Shown here piece by piece: positions 1-8,895 of a DNA stretch of 64,000 nt. The position numbers and the translations under genes were made by a program. Below the pieces are notes generated by a model. That model was not told the DNA's origin and made no database searches. It worked only from the letters and a program-made list of their open reading frames with translations. Source of the DNA: Parafrankia discariae (GTDB lineage: Bacteria; Actinomycetota; Actinomycetes; Frankiales; Frankiaceae); the NCBI RefSeq assembly GCF_000373365.1, contig NZ_KB891103.1:181474-245473 (forward strand), read 5' to 3'. Position 1 is the stretch's first letter; each line of letters starts with the position of its first letter.

Positions 1-1549
1 CAGCTTCGGCTTCCTGACGAAGATGCTGCAGGCGCTGCTGATCGTCCCGGTGCTGGGCCTCGTCTACCTCGTCACCGCGCCGACGCGGTTCACCCGGCGG
101 CTGTGGCAGGTCGGAGCGAGTGTGCTCGGGCTGGTCGTCCCGGCCGGGATCTTCATCGCGATCGTCGAGCTCGTCCCCGACTCGGCCCGGCCGTACATCG
201 GCGGGTCGCAGCACAACAGCATCCTGGAGCTGACCCTCGGCTACAACGGCCTGGGCCGGCTGACCGGCAACGAGTCCGGCAGCGTCGGCGGTGGCGGCGC
301 GCCGGGCGGTGCCGGTGGTGGCGGCGGCAACATGTGGGGCGCTACCGGCTGGGGCCGGATGTTCGGCTCCGAGGTCGGCGGGCAGATCTCCTGGCTGCTG
401 CCGACCGCGCTCGCTCTGCTGGTGGCGGGTCTGTGGATCACCCGGCGGGCACCCCGCACCGACCCCGGACGGGCCGCGCTCGCGGTCTGGGGCGGCTGGC
501 TGCTGGTCACCGGCATCGTGTTCAGCCAGATGCAGGGCATCTTCCACGCCTACTACACGGTCGCGCTCGCGCCGGCGGTCGGCGCCGTGGTCGGGATGGG
601 GGCCGCGACCCTGTGGCGCCGCCGGGAGCACCCGGTCGCCGCGGCCACCATGGCCGGCATCCTGGTGCTGACCGCCCTGTGGTCGTACGTCCTGCTGGAT
701 CGCACGCCCGACTGGAACCCGTGGATGCGCTGGGTGGTGCTGATCGTCGGCTTCGCGGCGGCCCTGCTGCTCATCGTGCTCTCCCGGCTGCCGCGGGCGG
801 CCCGGCTGGTGGTCGTCGCGGCCGCGCTGGTCGCGGCGCTGCTCGGGCCACTCGGCTACTCGGTCGCGACCGCGGCCACCCCGCACACCGGTTCCATCCC
901 GTCCGCGGGCCCGGCCGGCTCGGGTTTCGGCGGCCCGGGTGGCCGCGGCGGCCCGGGCGGTGGTGGTGGCGGACGGCAGCTGTTCGGCGGCAACGGCGGG
1001 GCGCAGCAGGGAACGACGCAGGTCCCCGGCGGCGGCACAGCCCCGGGCGGGACGGGCGGCACGGCCCCCGGCGGCGCCGGCGCGGCTCAGGGCGGCACGG
1101 CTCAGGGCGGGCCCGGCGGCGGTATGGGTGGCGGCATGGGCGGCCTGCTCGACGCCGGTAAGCCCAGCGATGAGGTCCTCGCGCTGCTGAAGGCGGACGC
1201 CTCGTCCTACACCTGGGTGGCGGCGTCCGTCGGGTCGAACACCGCGGCTGGCTACCAGCTCGCCAGCGGTGATCCGGTGATGGCGATCGGCGGCTTCAAC
1301 GGCAGCGACCCCTCCCCCACCCTCGAACAGTTCAAGCAGTACGTGGCGGACGGCCGCATCCACTACTTCATCGGCGGCGGCGGCTTCGGCGGGCAGAACG
1401 GCGGCAGCCAGGCGTCCAGTGACATCGCCGCCTGGGTGGCGGCGAACTTCACCGCCACCACCGTCGACGGCACGACCCTCTACAACCTGACCACCCCGAC
1501 CACCACGACCACCACCGACACCACCACCGGCGGCACCACCACAGCCTGA
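1..1549 (+). CDS. Membrane glycosyltransferase (ArnT/YkcA-YkcB type), C-terminal part
   Basis: The reading frame is already open at base 2 (SFGFLTK before the first ATG at 23), so the gene starts left of the window and its catalytic N-terminus is missing. The visible part has about eight hydrophobic segments (two before residue 50, six between 120 and 285). A very Gly-rich linker follows (about residues 290-375), then a soluble domain with VAASVGSNTAAGYQLASG and HYFIGGGGFGG. This layout is typical of actinobacterial mannosyl/arabinosyl-transferase-like proteins annotated YkcA/YkcB, which transfer sugars from polyprenyl-phosphate donors outside the membrane. The tail is a Thr run. A strong hairpin follows 19 bp after the stop. 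The donor and acceptor cannot be told from this part. Confidence 0.8.
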   Translation, partial: SFGFLTKMLQALLIVPVLGLVYLVTAPTRFTRRLWQVGASVLGLVVPAGIFIAIVELVPDSARPYIGGSQHNSILELTLGYNGLGRLTGNESGSVGGGGAPGGAGGGGGNMWGATGWGRMFGSEVGGQISWLLPTALALLVAGLWITRRAPRTDPGRAALAVWGGWLLVTGIVFSQMQGIFHAYYTVALAPAVGAVVGMGAATLWRRREHPVAAATMAGILVLTALWSYVLLDRTPDWNPWMRWVVLIVGFAAALLLIVLSRLPRAARLVVVAAALVAALLGPLGYSVATAATPHTGSIPSAGPAGSGFGGPGGRGGPGGGGGGRQLFGGNGGAQQGTTQVPGGGTAPGGTGGTAPGGAGAAQGGTAQGGPGGGMGGGMGGLLDAGKPSDEVLALLKADASSYTWVAASVGSNTAAGYQLASGDPVMAIGGFNGSDPSPTLEQFKQYVADGRIHYFIGGGGFGGQNGGSQASSDIAAWVAANFTATTVDGTTLYNLTTPTTTTTTDTTTGGTTTA

Positions 1550-1567
1550 CCCCGAATCGGCACAATT

Positions 1568-1607
1568 GTGGCGGGCGGGCGAGTCCCTGGACTCACCCGC
1601 CCGCCAC
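1568..1607 (+). terminator. Strong hairpin after the glycosyltransferase
   Basis: Arms GTGGCGGGCGGG and CCCGCCCGCCAC pair perfectly over 12 bp. After one mismatch, GAGTC pairs with GACTC around a CCTG loop. There is no U tract, as is usual in high-GC actinobacteria. The position just after the stop at 1549 fits a transcription terminator. Confidence 0.75.
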
Positions 1608-1672
1608 GCGGCGTTACGCGCACCCCACACCTGCATCTAACGGATAAAAACCCCCGACATCGGGGCAGCCTG

Positions 1673-1741
1673 CTCGCCGTTTGGCATCCTGCTCGCCCCT
1701 TCAGAGCTGACTGCGCCGGGAATGCCCCCTGAAACGGCGAG
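1673..1741. repeat. Dispersed palindromic repeat, copy A
   Basis: The element is bounded by a perfect 10-bp inverted repeat, CTCGCCGTTT at 1673-1682 and AAACGGCGAG at 1732-1741. Its interior (CTCGCCCCTTCAGAGC, then CCGGGAATGCCCCCTGAAA) aligns over its whole length with the element at 37534-37601. Both copies are intergenic, which suggests a small repeat family rather than chance. Confidence 0.6.
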
Positions 1742-1948
1742 AAAGAAACCAAATCGCGAGTAGCCGAGCACCGGCATCGGCCCCGGGGCCTCCACCGCCA
1801 GACCGAGGATCGCCGACGGCCGAGGCACCGGCGACACCCCGGCCCGGCCAGAGCGCGGCGACACCGCCGCCTCCCGGCCCGCCCGGGAGGCGGTCTCACA
1901 GCGGGGGCACAGGGATGGCACACTCCGGGCACAGGCCCCGGGCGGACC

Positions 1949-3460
1949 GTGAACAACATGACGACGGATGCCAGGACCAGCGACAGCAGGGTGACCAGCT
2001 CCCACGTGACGGCCACCCGCTCCGCCCCGGCGGAACGGACCGACCTGGTGCCCAGGCCGCGGGTCGGGCTGCTCCCGGCCGGCCAGCCCGTGCTCGACGT
2101 GGTCGTCCCGGTCTACAACGAGGAGAACGACCTGGCGCCCTGCGTGCGCCGGCTGCACGCCCATCTGCGGGGGGCCTTTCCGTACCCGTTCCGGATCACG
2201 GTCGCGGACAACGCCAGCACCGACACCACGCTGGCCATCGCCCAGGCGCTGGCGCAGGAGCTGCCCGAGGTCTCGGTGATCCATCTCGAGGCGAAGGGGC
2301 GCGGCCGCGCGCTGCGCACCGCCTGGGGCGCCTCCGCCGCGCCCGTCCTGGCCTACATGGACGTCGACCTGTCGACGGACCTGGCCGCGCTGCTCCCCCT
2401 GGTCGCCCCGCTGATCTCCGGGCACTCCGACCTGGCGATCGGGACCAGGCTCGCGCCGTCGTCCCGAGTCGTGCGCGGGCCGAAGCGGGAGGTGATCTCC
2501 CGCTGCTACAACCTGCTGCTGCGCGGCACCCTCGCCGCTCGCTTCACCGACGCCCAGTGCGGTTTCAAGGCCATCCGCGCGGACGTCGCCGCGAGCCTGC
2601 TGCCGCTGGTGCAGGACACCGGATGGTTCTTCGACACCGAGATGCTGGTGATCGCCGAGCGGTGCGGCCTGCGCATCCACGAGGTCCCGGTGGACTGGGT
2701 GGACGACCCCGACAGCCGGGTGGACGTCCTCGCGACCGCGCTGGCGGACCTGAAGGGCGTCGTCCGGCTCACCCGGGCCCTCGGGACGGGCGCGCTGCCC
2801 GTCGCGCAGCTGCGCCACGAGTTCGGACGCGCCCCCCTGACCTGGGCGGCCAACACGGGCCCGGGCCAGCCGGCCGGGCCGGAGACGACCACGAGCGGAG
2901 CCGGAGTGGCGGAGATCGGCGGGACCGGAGCGGCGGGGAGAAGAGCCACGGTGATCGGCGTGCCCGCCGGGCTGACCGGGCAGCTGCTGCGGTTCGCCGG
3001 GGTGGGGATCGCCAGCACGCTGGCGTATCTGGTGCTGTTCGTGCTGCTGCGCACCGCGGCCGGGGCCCAGGCCGCGAACCTGATCGCGCTGCTGGTGACG
3101 GCGGTCGCGAACACGGCCGCGAACCGCCGGCTCACCTTCGGGGTGACCGGCCGCGGCGACGCCGGCCGCCATCACCTGCAGGGGCTGTTCGTCTTCGCCA
3201 TCGGGCTGGCGCTGACCAGCGGCTCGCTGGCCGCGCTGCACGCGGCGAGCGACTCCCCGGGGCGGTTCCCGGAGGTCAGCGTGCTCGTGCTGGCGAACCT
3301 GGCGTCGACGGTCATCCGGTTCCTGCTGATGCGCGCCTGGGTGTTCCACCCGTCCCGGCTGCGCCGCCCGGCCGCCGCGGCGAACCCGTCAGCGGACGGC
3401 GGCCCGGACCGCCCGGGCGACGTCCCGGGCCGCTCCGGGCACGGCGCGCACCGGCTCTGA
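1949..3460 (+). CDS. Family 2 glycosyltransferase fused to a GtrA-like membrane domain
   Basis: A 503-residue protein. After about 45 unstructured residues comes a GT-A fold (about 48-280) with VVVPVYNEENDL, the nucleotide-binding ADNASTDTT, the metal-binding YMDVDLSTD and the acceptor-loop region DAQCGFKAIR. These are typical of polyprenyl-phosphate sugar synthases of the dolichol-phosphate-mannose type. The C-terminal part (about 345-475) has four hydrophobic helices and AANLIALLVTAVANTAANRR, typical of GtrA flippase-like domains. The protein probably makes a lipid-linked sugar and may help flip it, which would suit the extracytoplasmic glycosyltransferase to its left. The start is GTG at 1949; ATG at 1958 is an in-frame alternative. 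The sugar is unknown. Confidence 0.85.
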   Translation: MNNMTTDARTSDSRVTSSHVTATRSAPAERTDLVPRPRVGLLPAGQPVLDVVVPVYNEENDLAPCVRRLHAHLRGAFPYPFRITVADNASTDTTLAIAQALAQELPEVSVIHLEAKGRGRALRTAWGASAAPVLAYMDVDLSTDLAALLPLVAPLISGHSDLAIGTRLAPSSRVVRGPKREVISRCYNLLLRGTLAARFTDAQCGFKAIRADVAASLLPLVQDTGWFFDTEMLVIAERCGLRIHEVPVDWVDDPDSRVDVLATALADLKGVVRLTRALGTGALPVAQLRHEFGRAPLTWAANTGPGQPAGPETTTSGAGVAEIGGTGAAGRRATVIGVPAGLTGQLLRFAGVGIASTLAYLVLFVLLRTAAGAQAANLIALLVTAVANTAANRRLTFGVTGRGDAGRHHLQGLFVFAIGLALTSGSLAALHAASDSPGRFPEVSVLVLANLASTVIRFLLMRAWVFHPSRLRRPAAAANPSADGGPDRPGDVPGRSGHGAHRL

Positions 3461-3469
3461 GGCCCCGGC

Positions 3470-3510
3470 GGCCCCGCCCCACCGGGAACGGGGAACGGGG
3501 GGCGGGGGCC
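3470..3510. terminator. GC-rich hairpin between convergent genes
   Basis: GGCCCC then CCCC on the left pair with GGGG then GGGGCC on the right, with one bulged G, between the glycosyltransferase stop (3460) and the pyc stop (3513). It could terminate both converging transcripts. Confidence 0.5.
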
Positions 3511-3512
3511 GG

Positions 3513-6500
3513 TCAGGGGCGCAGGATCAGGAGCAGGTCGCCGACCTCGACCGATTCGCCGCTGGAGCGGACGAGTTCGGCGATCTTCCCGGCGGCCGGA
3601 CTGGTGACCGCGGCCTCCATCTTCATCGCCTCGACCACGGCGAGCTTCTGGCCCTTCTCGATCTCGTCGCCGGCCGCGACGGCGAAGGTGACGATCCCGG
3701 GCAGGCCGGCGCCGACCTGGGTGGGGTCGGACGGGTCGGCGTGCCGGGCCGCGGTGGCCGTTGCCTTGATCGAGTTGTCGCGGACCCGGACCGGGCGGGG
3801 CTGGCCGTTGACCCGCAGGTAGAGGGTCCGCATGCCGGCGCTGTCCGGCTCGCCGACCGTCTCCAGCGTCACGATGATCTCGACGCCGGGTTTGAGCATG
3901 ACGCTGGCCGGGCGGCCGGGCTCCAGGCCGAACAGGAACGCCTCGGTCGGGATCACCGAGGAGTCGCCGTAGGTGGCGACGGCCTGCTGGTAGTCCTTCC
4001 ACGGGCCGGGGAACAGCAGCCGGGACAGCGCCGCGCGCCGCCCCGGGCCGGGCTCGGCGAGCGCGGCGGCGTCCTCGGGGGCGAGGGTGGCCGCGGGCGG
4101 CTCGGGGTGGCGCCCGGCCAGTGCCCGCTCCCGGAACGGCTCGGCGAAGCCGGCCGGCGGGGTGCCGAGCTCGCCGGCCAGGTAGCCCAGCACGCTGGCG
4201 GGCAGGTCGTACTCCTCGGGATGCTCACGCAGCCGGTCGACGTCCACCGAGCCGCCGGCGATGAACAGTGCCAGGTCACCGACGACCTTGCTGGTCGGGG
4301 TGACCTTGATCGGCTTGCCGAGCAGGTCGTTGGCGACGGCGTAGCACTCGGTCACCTGGGCCCAGCGGTCACCGAGGCCGAGGCTGATGGCCTGCTGGCG
4401 CAGGTTGGTGAGCTGCCCGCCGGGGATCTCGTGCCGGTACACCGCCCCGGTCGGGGCGCGCAGCCCGGCCTCGAACGGCGAGTACAGGTCGCGCACGGCC
4501 TCCCAGTACGACTCCATCGCGGACAGCGCGCCGAGCCGGATGCCGGTCGCCCGCGGGGTGTGGTCGGTGGCCGCGACCAGCGCGGAGAGGTTCGGCTGGC
4601 TGGTGCCACCGGACATCGGCGCGGCCGCCGCGTCGACGGCGTCCACCCCCGCGTCGTTGGCCGCGATCAGGGTGGCGAGCTGGCCGCCGGCGGTGTCGTG
4701 GGTGTGCAGGTGGACGGGTACGTCGAAGCGCTCCCGCAGCGCGGCGACCAGCGCGTGCGCGGCGGCCGGGCGCAGCAGCCCGGCCATGTCCTTGATCGCC
4801 AGGACGTGCACGCCGGCCTCGACGAGCTGGTCGGCCAGGCGCAGGTAGTAGTCGAGGGTGTAGATCCGCTCGCCGGGGTCGGTCAGGTCGCCGGTGTAGC
4901 ACAGGGTGCCCTCGGCGACGGCGTTCGTCTCCAGCACCGCGGCGATCGCCGGGCGCATCTGCTCGATGTCGTTGAGCGCGTCGAAGATCCGGAAGATGTC
5001 GAGGCCGTTGGCGGCGGCCTCGGCGACGAACGCGCGCACGACGTCGTCCGGGTAGGGGGTGTAGCCCACCGCGTTGCGCCCGCGCAGCAGCATCTGCAGG
5101 CAGATGTTCGGTACCGCCGCCCGCACCGCGCTCAGCCGCTCCCACGGGTCCTCGGCGAGGAAACGCAGCGCGACGTCGTAGGTGGCCCCGCCCCAGCACT
5201 CCAGGCTCAGCAGGTTCGGGGTGAGCTCGGCGAGCGCGGGCGCGGCGGCCAGGATGTCGAAGCTGCGCAGCCGGGTCGCCAGCAGCGACTGGTGCGCGTC
5301 GCGCAGGGTGGTGTCGGTGACCGCCAGCGCGGTCCGGGACCGCAGCTCGGCGGCCCAGCCGGCCGGCCCCAGCTCGGTGAGCAGCTGACGCGACCCGGCC
5401 GCCGGAGTGTCGGCCGGGTGCAGCTGCGGAAGCAGCGTGCGCGGCTCCGTCAGGGCCACCCCCGCCGGGCGGGCGTGCCCGTTGACGGTGCTCTCCGCCA
5501 GCCGGGCGAGCATCCGGCTCGTCGCGTCCCCGTTGTCGAGGGCGTTCACCAGCCCGGGGCGCTCGTCGATGAACGAGGTCGTCACCCCGCCGGCGAGGAA
5601 GTCGGGGTCCTCGAGCAGCCGGCTGAGGAACTCGATGTTGGTGCGCACGCCGCGGACCCGGAACTCGCCCAGCGCCCGCCGGGCCCGCCGGGCCGCCTTC
5701 TCCAGCGTGGAGCCGCGCGCGGTCAGCTTGACCAGCAGCGAGTCGAAGTACGGGCTGACCTCCGCGCCCGGGTAGGTGGCGCCGTCGAGGCGGACCCCGG
5801 GCCCACCCGGCGACTGGTAGAAGGTGATCGTCCCGGTGTCGGGGCGGAAGCCGTCCGAGGGGTCCTCGGTCGTCACCCGGCACTGGATGGCGGTGCCGCG
5901 CAGGGCGATCGCGTCCTGGGTGAGGTTGAGGTCGGTCAGGCTCTCCCCGGCGGCGACCCGCAGCTGCGCGGCGACGATGTCGACGCCGGTGACCTCCTCG
6001 GTCACCGTGTGCTCCACCTGGATGCGCGGGTTCATCTCCATGAACGTGAACGCGCCGTCCGCGCCCACCAGGAACTCCACCGTCCCGGCGTTGACGTAGC
6101 CGACGTGGCGGGCGAAGCGCACCGCGGCGTCGCACAGGGCGTCGCGCAGCGTGCCGTCCAGCGCCGGGGCCGGGGCGATCTCGACGACCTTCTGGTGCCG
6201 ACGCTGGACCGAACAGTCCCGTTCGAACAGGTGGATGACGTTCCCGTAGCCGTCGGCGAAGACCTGCACCTCGACGTGACGGGGCCGCTCCACCGCCTGC
6301 TCCAGGAACACCGTCCCGTCGCCGAACGCCGCCGCGGCCTCCCGCGACGCGCTCGCCACCGCGTCGGCGAGGTCCTCCGGGCGCAGGACCCGGCGCAGAC
6401 CACGCCCACCGCCACCCGCCGAGGCCTTCACGAACAGCGGGAATCCGACCTCGGCCGCGGCCTCCCGCGCGCCGACGCCGTCCGGCAGCGGCTCGGAGGC

Positions 6501-6896
6501 CCGTAGCACCGGCAGCCCCGCGGCGATCGCCGCGTTCCGCGCCGCCACCTTGTCACCGGTCAGCCGCAGAACCGCCGGCGGCGGGCCGACGAACGTCACG
6601 CCGGCCGCCGCGCATGCCTCCGCCAGCACCGCCGACTCCGACAGGAACCCGTAGCCCGGGTGCAGCGTGTCGGCGTCCGCCTGCTTGGCGACCCGCAACA
6701 GCGCGTCGATGTCGAGGTAGCCGCGGACCGGGTGACCCGGCTCGCACAGCTCATAGGCCTCGGACGCCTTCGTGCGGTGCAGCGCGGAGACGTCCTCGGG
6801 GGTGTAGACGGCCACTGTCCGCAACCCGAGCTCGTGCGCGGCCCGGAACACCCGCACCGCGATCTCACTGCGGTTTGCCACCAGTACCTTGCGCAC
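3513..6896 (-). CDS. pyc: Pyruvate carboxylase
   Basis: Catalyses biotin- and ATP-dependent carboxylation of pyruvate to oxaloacetate (anaplerosis). Domains in order: biotin carboxylase (about 1-450; ANRSEIAVRVFRAA at the N-terminus, KASAGGGGRGLR glycine-rich ATP loop, EMNPRIQVEHTVTEE catalytic region), carboxyltransferase (about 530-820; TLRDAHQSLLATRLR, then the metal-site HLHTHDT) and a C-terminal biotinyl domain with the biotinylated lysine in EAMKMEA. The start chosen is GTG at 6896, with GAGGAG six bases upstream. That gives 1127 residues, the usual size for single-chain actinobacterial enzymes. An ATG/GTG-open extension to 7055 exists but adds sequence unlike the family. Confident call. 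Confidence 0.96.
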   Translation of the reverse strand: MRKVLVANRSEIAVRVFRAAHELGLRTVAVYTPEDVSALHRTKASEAYELCEPGHPVRGYLDIDALLRVAKQADADTLHPGYGFLSESAVLAEACAAAGVTFVGPPPAVLRLTGDKVAARNAAIAAGLPVLRASEPLPDGVGAREAAAEVGFPLFVKASAGGGGRGLRRVLRPEDLADAVASASREAAAAFGDGTVFLEQAVERPRHVEVQVFADGYGNVIHLFERDCSVQRRHQKVVEIAPAPALDGTLRDALCDAAVRFARHVGYVNAGTVEFLVGADGAFTFMEMNPRIQVEHTVTEEVTGVDIVAAQLRVAAGESLTDLNLTQDAIALRGTAIQCRVTTEDPSDGFRPDTGTITFYQSPGGPGVRLDGATYPGAEVSPYFDSLLVKLTARGSTLEKAARRARRALGEFRVRGVRTNIEFLSRLLEDPDFLAGGVTTSFIDERPGLVNALDNGDATSRMLARLAESTVNGHARPAGVALTEPRTLLPQLHPADTPAAGSRQLLTELGPAGWAAELRSRTALAVTDTTLRDAHQSLLATRLRSFDILAAAPALAELTPNLLSLECWGGATYDVALRFLAEDPWERLSAVRAAVPNICLQMLLRGRNAVGYTPYPDDVVRAFVAEAAANGLDIFRIFDALNDIEQMRPAIAAVLETNAVAEGTLCYTGDLTDPGERIYTLDYYLRLADQLVEAGVHVLAIKDMAGLLRPAAAHALVAALRERFDVPVHLHTHDTAGGQLATLIAANDAGVDAVDAAAAPMSGGTSQPNLSALVAATDHTPRATGIRLGALSAMESYWEAVRDLYSPFEAGLRAPTGAVYRHEIPGGQLTNLRQQAISLGLGDRWAQVTECYAVANDLLGKPIKVTPTSKVVGDLALFIAGGSVDVDRLREHPEEYDLPASVLGYLAGELGTPPAGFAEPFRERALAGRHPEPPAATLAPEDAAALAEPGPGRRAALSRLLFPGPWKDYQQAVATYGDSSVIPTEAFLFGLEPGRPASVMLKPGVEIIVTLETVGEPDSAGMRTLYLRVNGQPRPVRVRDNSIKATATAARHADPSDPTQVGAGLPGIVTFAVAAGDEIEKGQKLAVVEAMKMEAAVTSPAAGKIAELVRSSGESVEVGDLLLILRP

Positions 6897-7144
6897 GCGC
6901 GGCTCCTCACGAACGTCGGCGGTACGTCTCGCACAGACCGAAGGTCCGCCAATTCTGTGCGGATTCCCCGCCGGGCGCCAAAGGTCGTGACATGTGACGC
7001 CACGCGCGGGCACAGGTTTGCCTACCCCCGACTCGGTGGTACCCAACCACGCCACCGGTCCGGGAGCCGGCCACGACCGGCCACATGCCCGTGCCTGGGC
7101 CCGCCCGGGCCCGCGTCCGGCCCGCGTCCGGGCCCGCGCCCGGC

Positions 7145-8674
7145 TCAGTAGCGCCAGCGGAGCCGGGCGACGATCTCGGCCTGATCCTCGCCGGCGAACA
7201 GCTCGATCTCGCCGCGGCGGACCGCGATGATCGTGGCGTGCAGCTCGATGCCCAGGGCGTCGCGCAGCACCTCGTCCGCCTCGAAGGCGGCGACCGCCTC
7301 ACCCAGCCCGGTCGGCAGCCGGCGGATCCCGCGCCGGGCGAGCTCCGGGCCGGCCAGACCCGCCGGATCGCACCCGACCGGCTCGGGCAGTACGGCGGTG
7401 CCGGCCCGGCGCGGATCGTCCGGAGACCCCGGGGACTCCAGGGCCTCCAGGGACTCCAGGCCGGCGAGCCCGGCGGCCAGCGCGCCACCGACGGCCAGGT
7501 ACGGGTTCGCGGCCAGGTCGAAGCACTTGACCTCGACGTTCGCCGCCCCCGGCGCCCCCTCGGCCCCGACGATCAGCCGGATCGCGGCCTCCCGGTTCTC
7601 CAGGCCCCAGCACGCGTACGCCCCGGCCCAGTGGGACGGCACGAGGCGCAGGTAGGAGGCCACGCTGGGGGCACCGAGAGCCATCAGGGCGGGCAGCCGT
7701 CCGAGGATGCCCGCGACGAACGCCTCGCCCGCCGCGGTGAGGCCGCACGGCCCCGTCCCGCCGGACATCAGACTCGTCCCACCAAGGCCGTCGCCGGCAT
7801 CGGTGCCGCCGCCGGGACCGTCGCCGTCGCCATCGCCGTTGCCGGTGCCCGTGCCCGTGCCGGTGCCGGTGCCGGTGCCGGTGCCGGTGCCGGTGCCGGT
7901 GCGGTGCAGGCTGAGGTGGAGGTGACCGCCGTTGCCGACGCTGCCGGCGAGGACCTTGGGCGAGAACGAGGCCCGCAGCCCGTGCCGCAGCGACACCGCC
8001 CGCACCGTCTCCCGGGTCAGCACGGCGGTGTCGGCGGCCCCGAGCGGGTCCTCCGCCGCGACCGACACCTCGAACTGCCCGGCGGCGTACTCCGGATGGA
8101 TCTGCAGGACGGCGATCCGCTGGCTGGTCAGGGCGACGGTCAGATCCCGCAGGTAGTCGGAGAGCTCGACCACCCGGGTCATCCCGTACGCGGGCCCGGA
8201 GCAGGCGGGGACGAAGTCGTCCCGGCCGGCCGGGGAGACCGTCCACTCGATCTCGAACCCGGCGAGGCAGCGCAGCCCGCGGCCGGCCAGCCGCGCGGTC
8301 TGGGCCCGGACGAGGGCCCGGCAGTCCTGCGGGTGCGGCCGGCCGGCGAGGTCGAAGCGGTCGGCCGGCGCCCAGGCCCAGCCGGGCTGGGCGTGCAGCG
8401 GGGTGAGCCGGCCGAGGTCGGGGCGCAGGCGCAGGTCACCGACCGGCCCGCCGGCGTACCGGGTGACGAGTGTGGAGTCGTCGACGAGGAACGCGTCGAA
8501 GGTCGGTGACGCGCCCACGCCGTGCTTCACCGCGTGGGCCAGCCGGGCCACCGGCACGCCTTTCATCCGGGTTACGCCCGCGTTGTCCACCCAGGTGAGC
8601 GCGACCGCCACGACGTCCCGGGCGGTCAGCTCGGCCGCCACCGGCCCGGCCATGTCCTGGTTCATGACCGGCAT
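7145..8674 (-). CDS. Glutamine-synthetase-like protein (type I fold, FluG C-domain class)
   Basis: A 509-residue protein if started at ATG 8674; other in-frame starts are at 8665, 8653 and 8755, and none has a strong ribosome binding site. The N-terminal beta-grasp part includes LTWVDNAGVTRMKGVP. The catalytic part shows FEIEWTV, NGGHLHLSLH (His/Glu metal and ammonium region), GLENREAAIR and NVEVKCFDLAANPYLAVG. These match the gamma-glutamyl-amine/anilide ligase branch rather than housekeeping GlnA. The active-site loop is interrupted by a run of ten Thr-Gly pairs, then Asp-Gly repeats and about 30 more residues. It faces an amidohydrolase gene, and the two together match the halves of FluG. 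The substrate is unknown; polyamine or another amine is possible. Confidence 0.85.
   Translation of the reverse strand: MPVMNQDMAGPVAAELTARDVVAVALTWVDNAGVTRMKGVPVARLAHAVKHGVGASPTFDAFLVDDSTLVTRYAGGPVGDLRLRPDLGRLTPLHAQPGWAWAPADRFDLAGRPHPQDCRALVRAQTARLAGRGLRCLAGFEIEWTVSPAGRDDFVPACSGPAYGMTRVVELSDYLRDLTVALTSQRIAVLQIHPEYAAGQFEVSVAAEDPLGAADTAVLTRETVRAVSLRHGLRASFSPKVLAGSVGNGGHLHLSLHRTGTGTGTGTGTGTGTGTGTGNGDGDGDGPGGGTDAGDGLGGTSLMSGGTGPCGLTAAGEAFVAGILGRLPALMALGAPSVASYLRLVPSHWAGAYACWGLENREAAIRLIVGAEGAPGAANVEVKCFDLAANPYLAVGGALAAGLAGLESLEALESPGSPDDPRRAGTAVLPEPVGCDPAGLAGPELARRGIRRLPTGLGEAVAAFEADEVLRDALGIELHATIIAVRRGEIELFAGEDQAEIVARLRWRY
7841..7900. repeat. Hexanucleotide repeat (GCCGGT)10 inside the GS-like gene
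   Basis: Ten head-to-tail hexamers, eight GCCGGT and two GCCCGT, encode ten Thr-Gly pairs on the minus strand. Because the unit is 6 bp, slippage would lengthen or shorten the linker without a frameshift. The repeat sits directly after the NGGHLHLSLH active-site strand. Confidence 0.95.
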
Positions 8675-8773
8675 GATCCTCGGAATCGGGGCCGGTCGCA
8701 CACCGGTGTCGTCCACAGGCGGGTACCCCCGAAATCCCCGGTGGGCAGCGGACATCCTGGCTTCGCGGTTCGG

Positions 8774-8814
8774 TTGTCCCCAGAGCGAGGGCATTCATCC
8801 ACAAGTTATCCACA
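8774..8814. promoter_or_regulatory. Cluster of DnaA-box-like sites between divergent genes
   Basis: TTATCCACA at 8806-8814 is a perfect DnaA box. TCATCCACA at 8795-8803 differs by one base and lies 11 bp (one helical turn) away. TTGTCCCCA at 8774-8782 differs by one base from the actinobacterial form TTGTCCACA. They lie upstream of, or within, the longest possible 5' end of the GS-like gene. No dnaA, dnaN or other origin gene is near, so this is a possible DnaA-binding regulatory locus, not oriC. Confidence 0.45.
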
Positions 8815-8895
8815 GGCTGTGGCTGACGGTGGACGGCGGCGGCCGACTAACCTCCGTCAGCACGCATGCGCGGGCGGTGAAACGGGCACGATCAT

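Larger units (their letters stand above)
1550..1948. other. Intergenic region, 399 bp, no gene
   Basis: It holds the terminator at 1568-1607 and a palindromic repeat at 1673-1741 that has a relative at 37534. I see no supported coding frame. The sequence before the next start (GTG at 1949) has no clear ribosome binding site. Confidence 0.6.

Noticed and set aside
1915..3822. 635-codon plus-strand open frame
   Set aside because: Runs in another frame over the GT2-GtrA gene, which has the real motifs; low-complexity product.
3741..6506. 921-codon plus-strand open frame
   Set aside because: Antisense shadow of pyruvate carboxylase, with no recognisable motif.
8774..8814. Chromosomal replication origin
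   Set aside because: Only three DnaA-like boxes, no AT-rich unwinding region, and none of dnaA, dnaN, gyrB or rpmH nearby.
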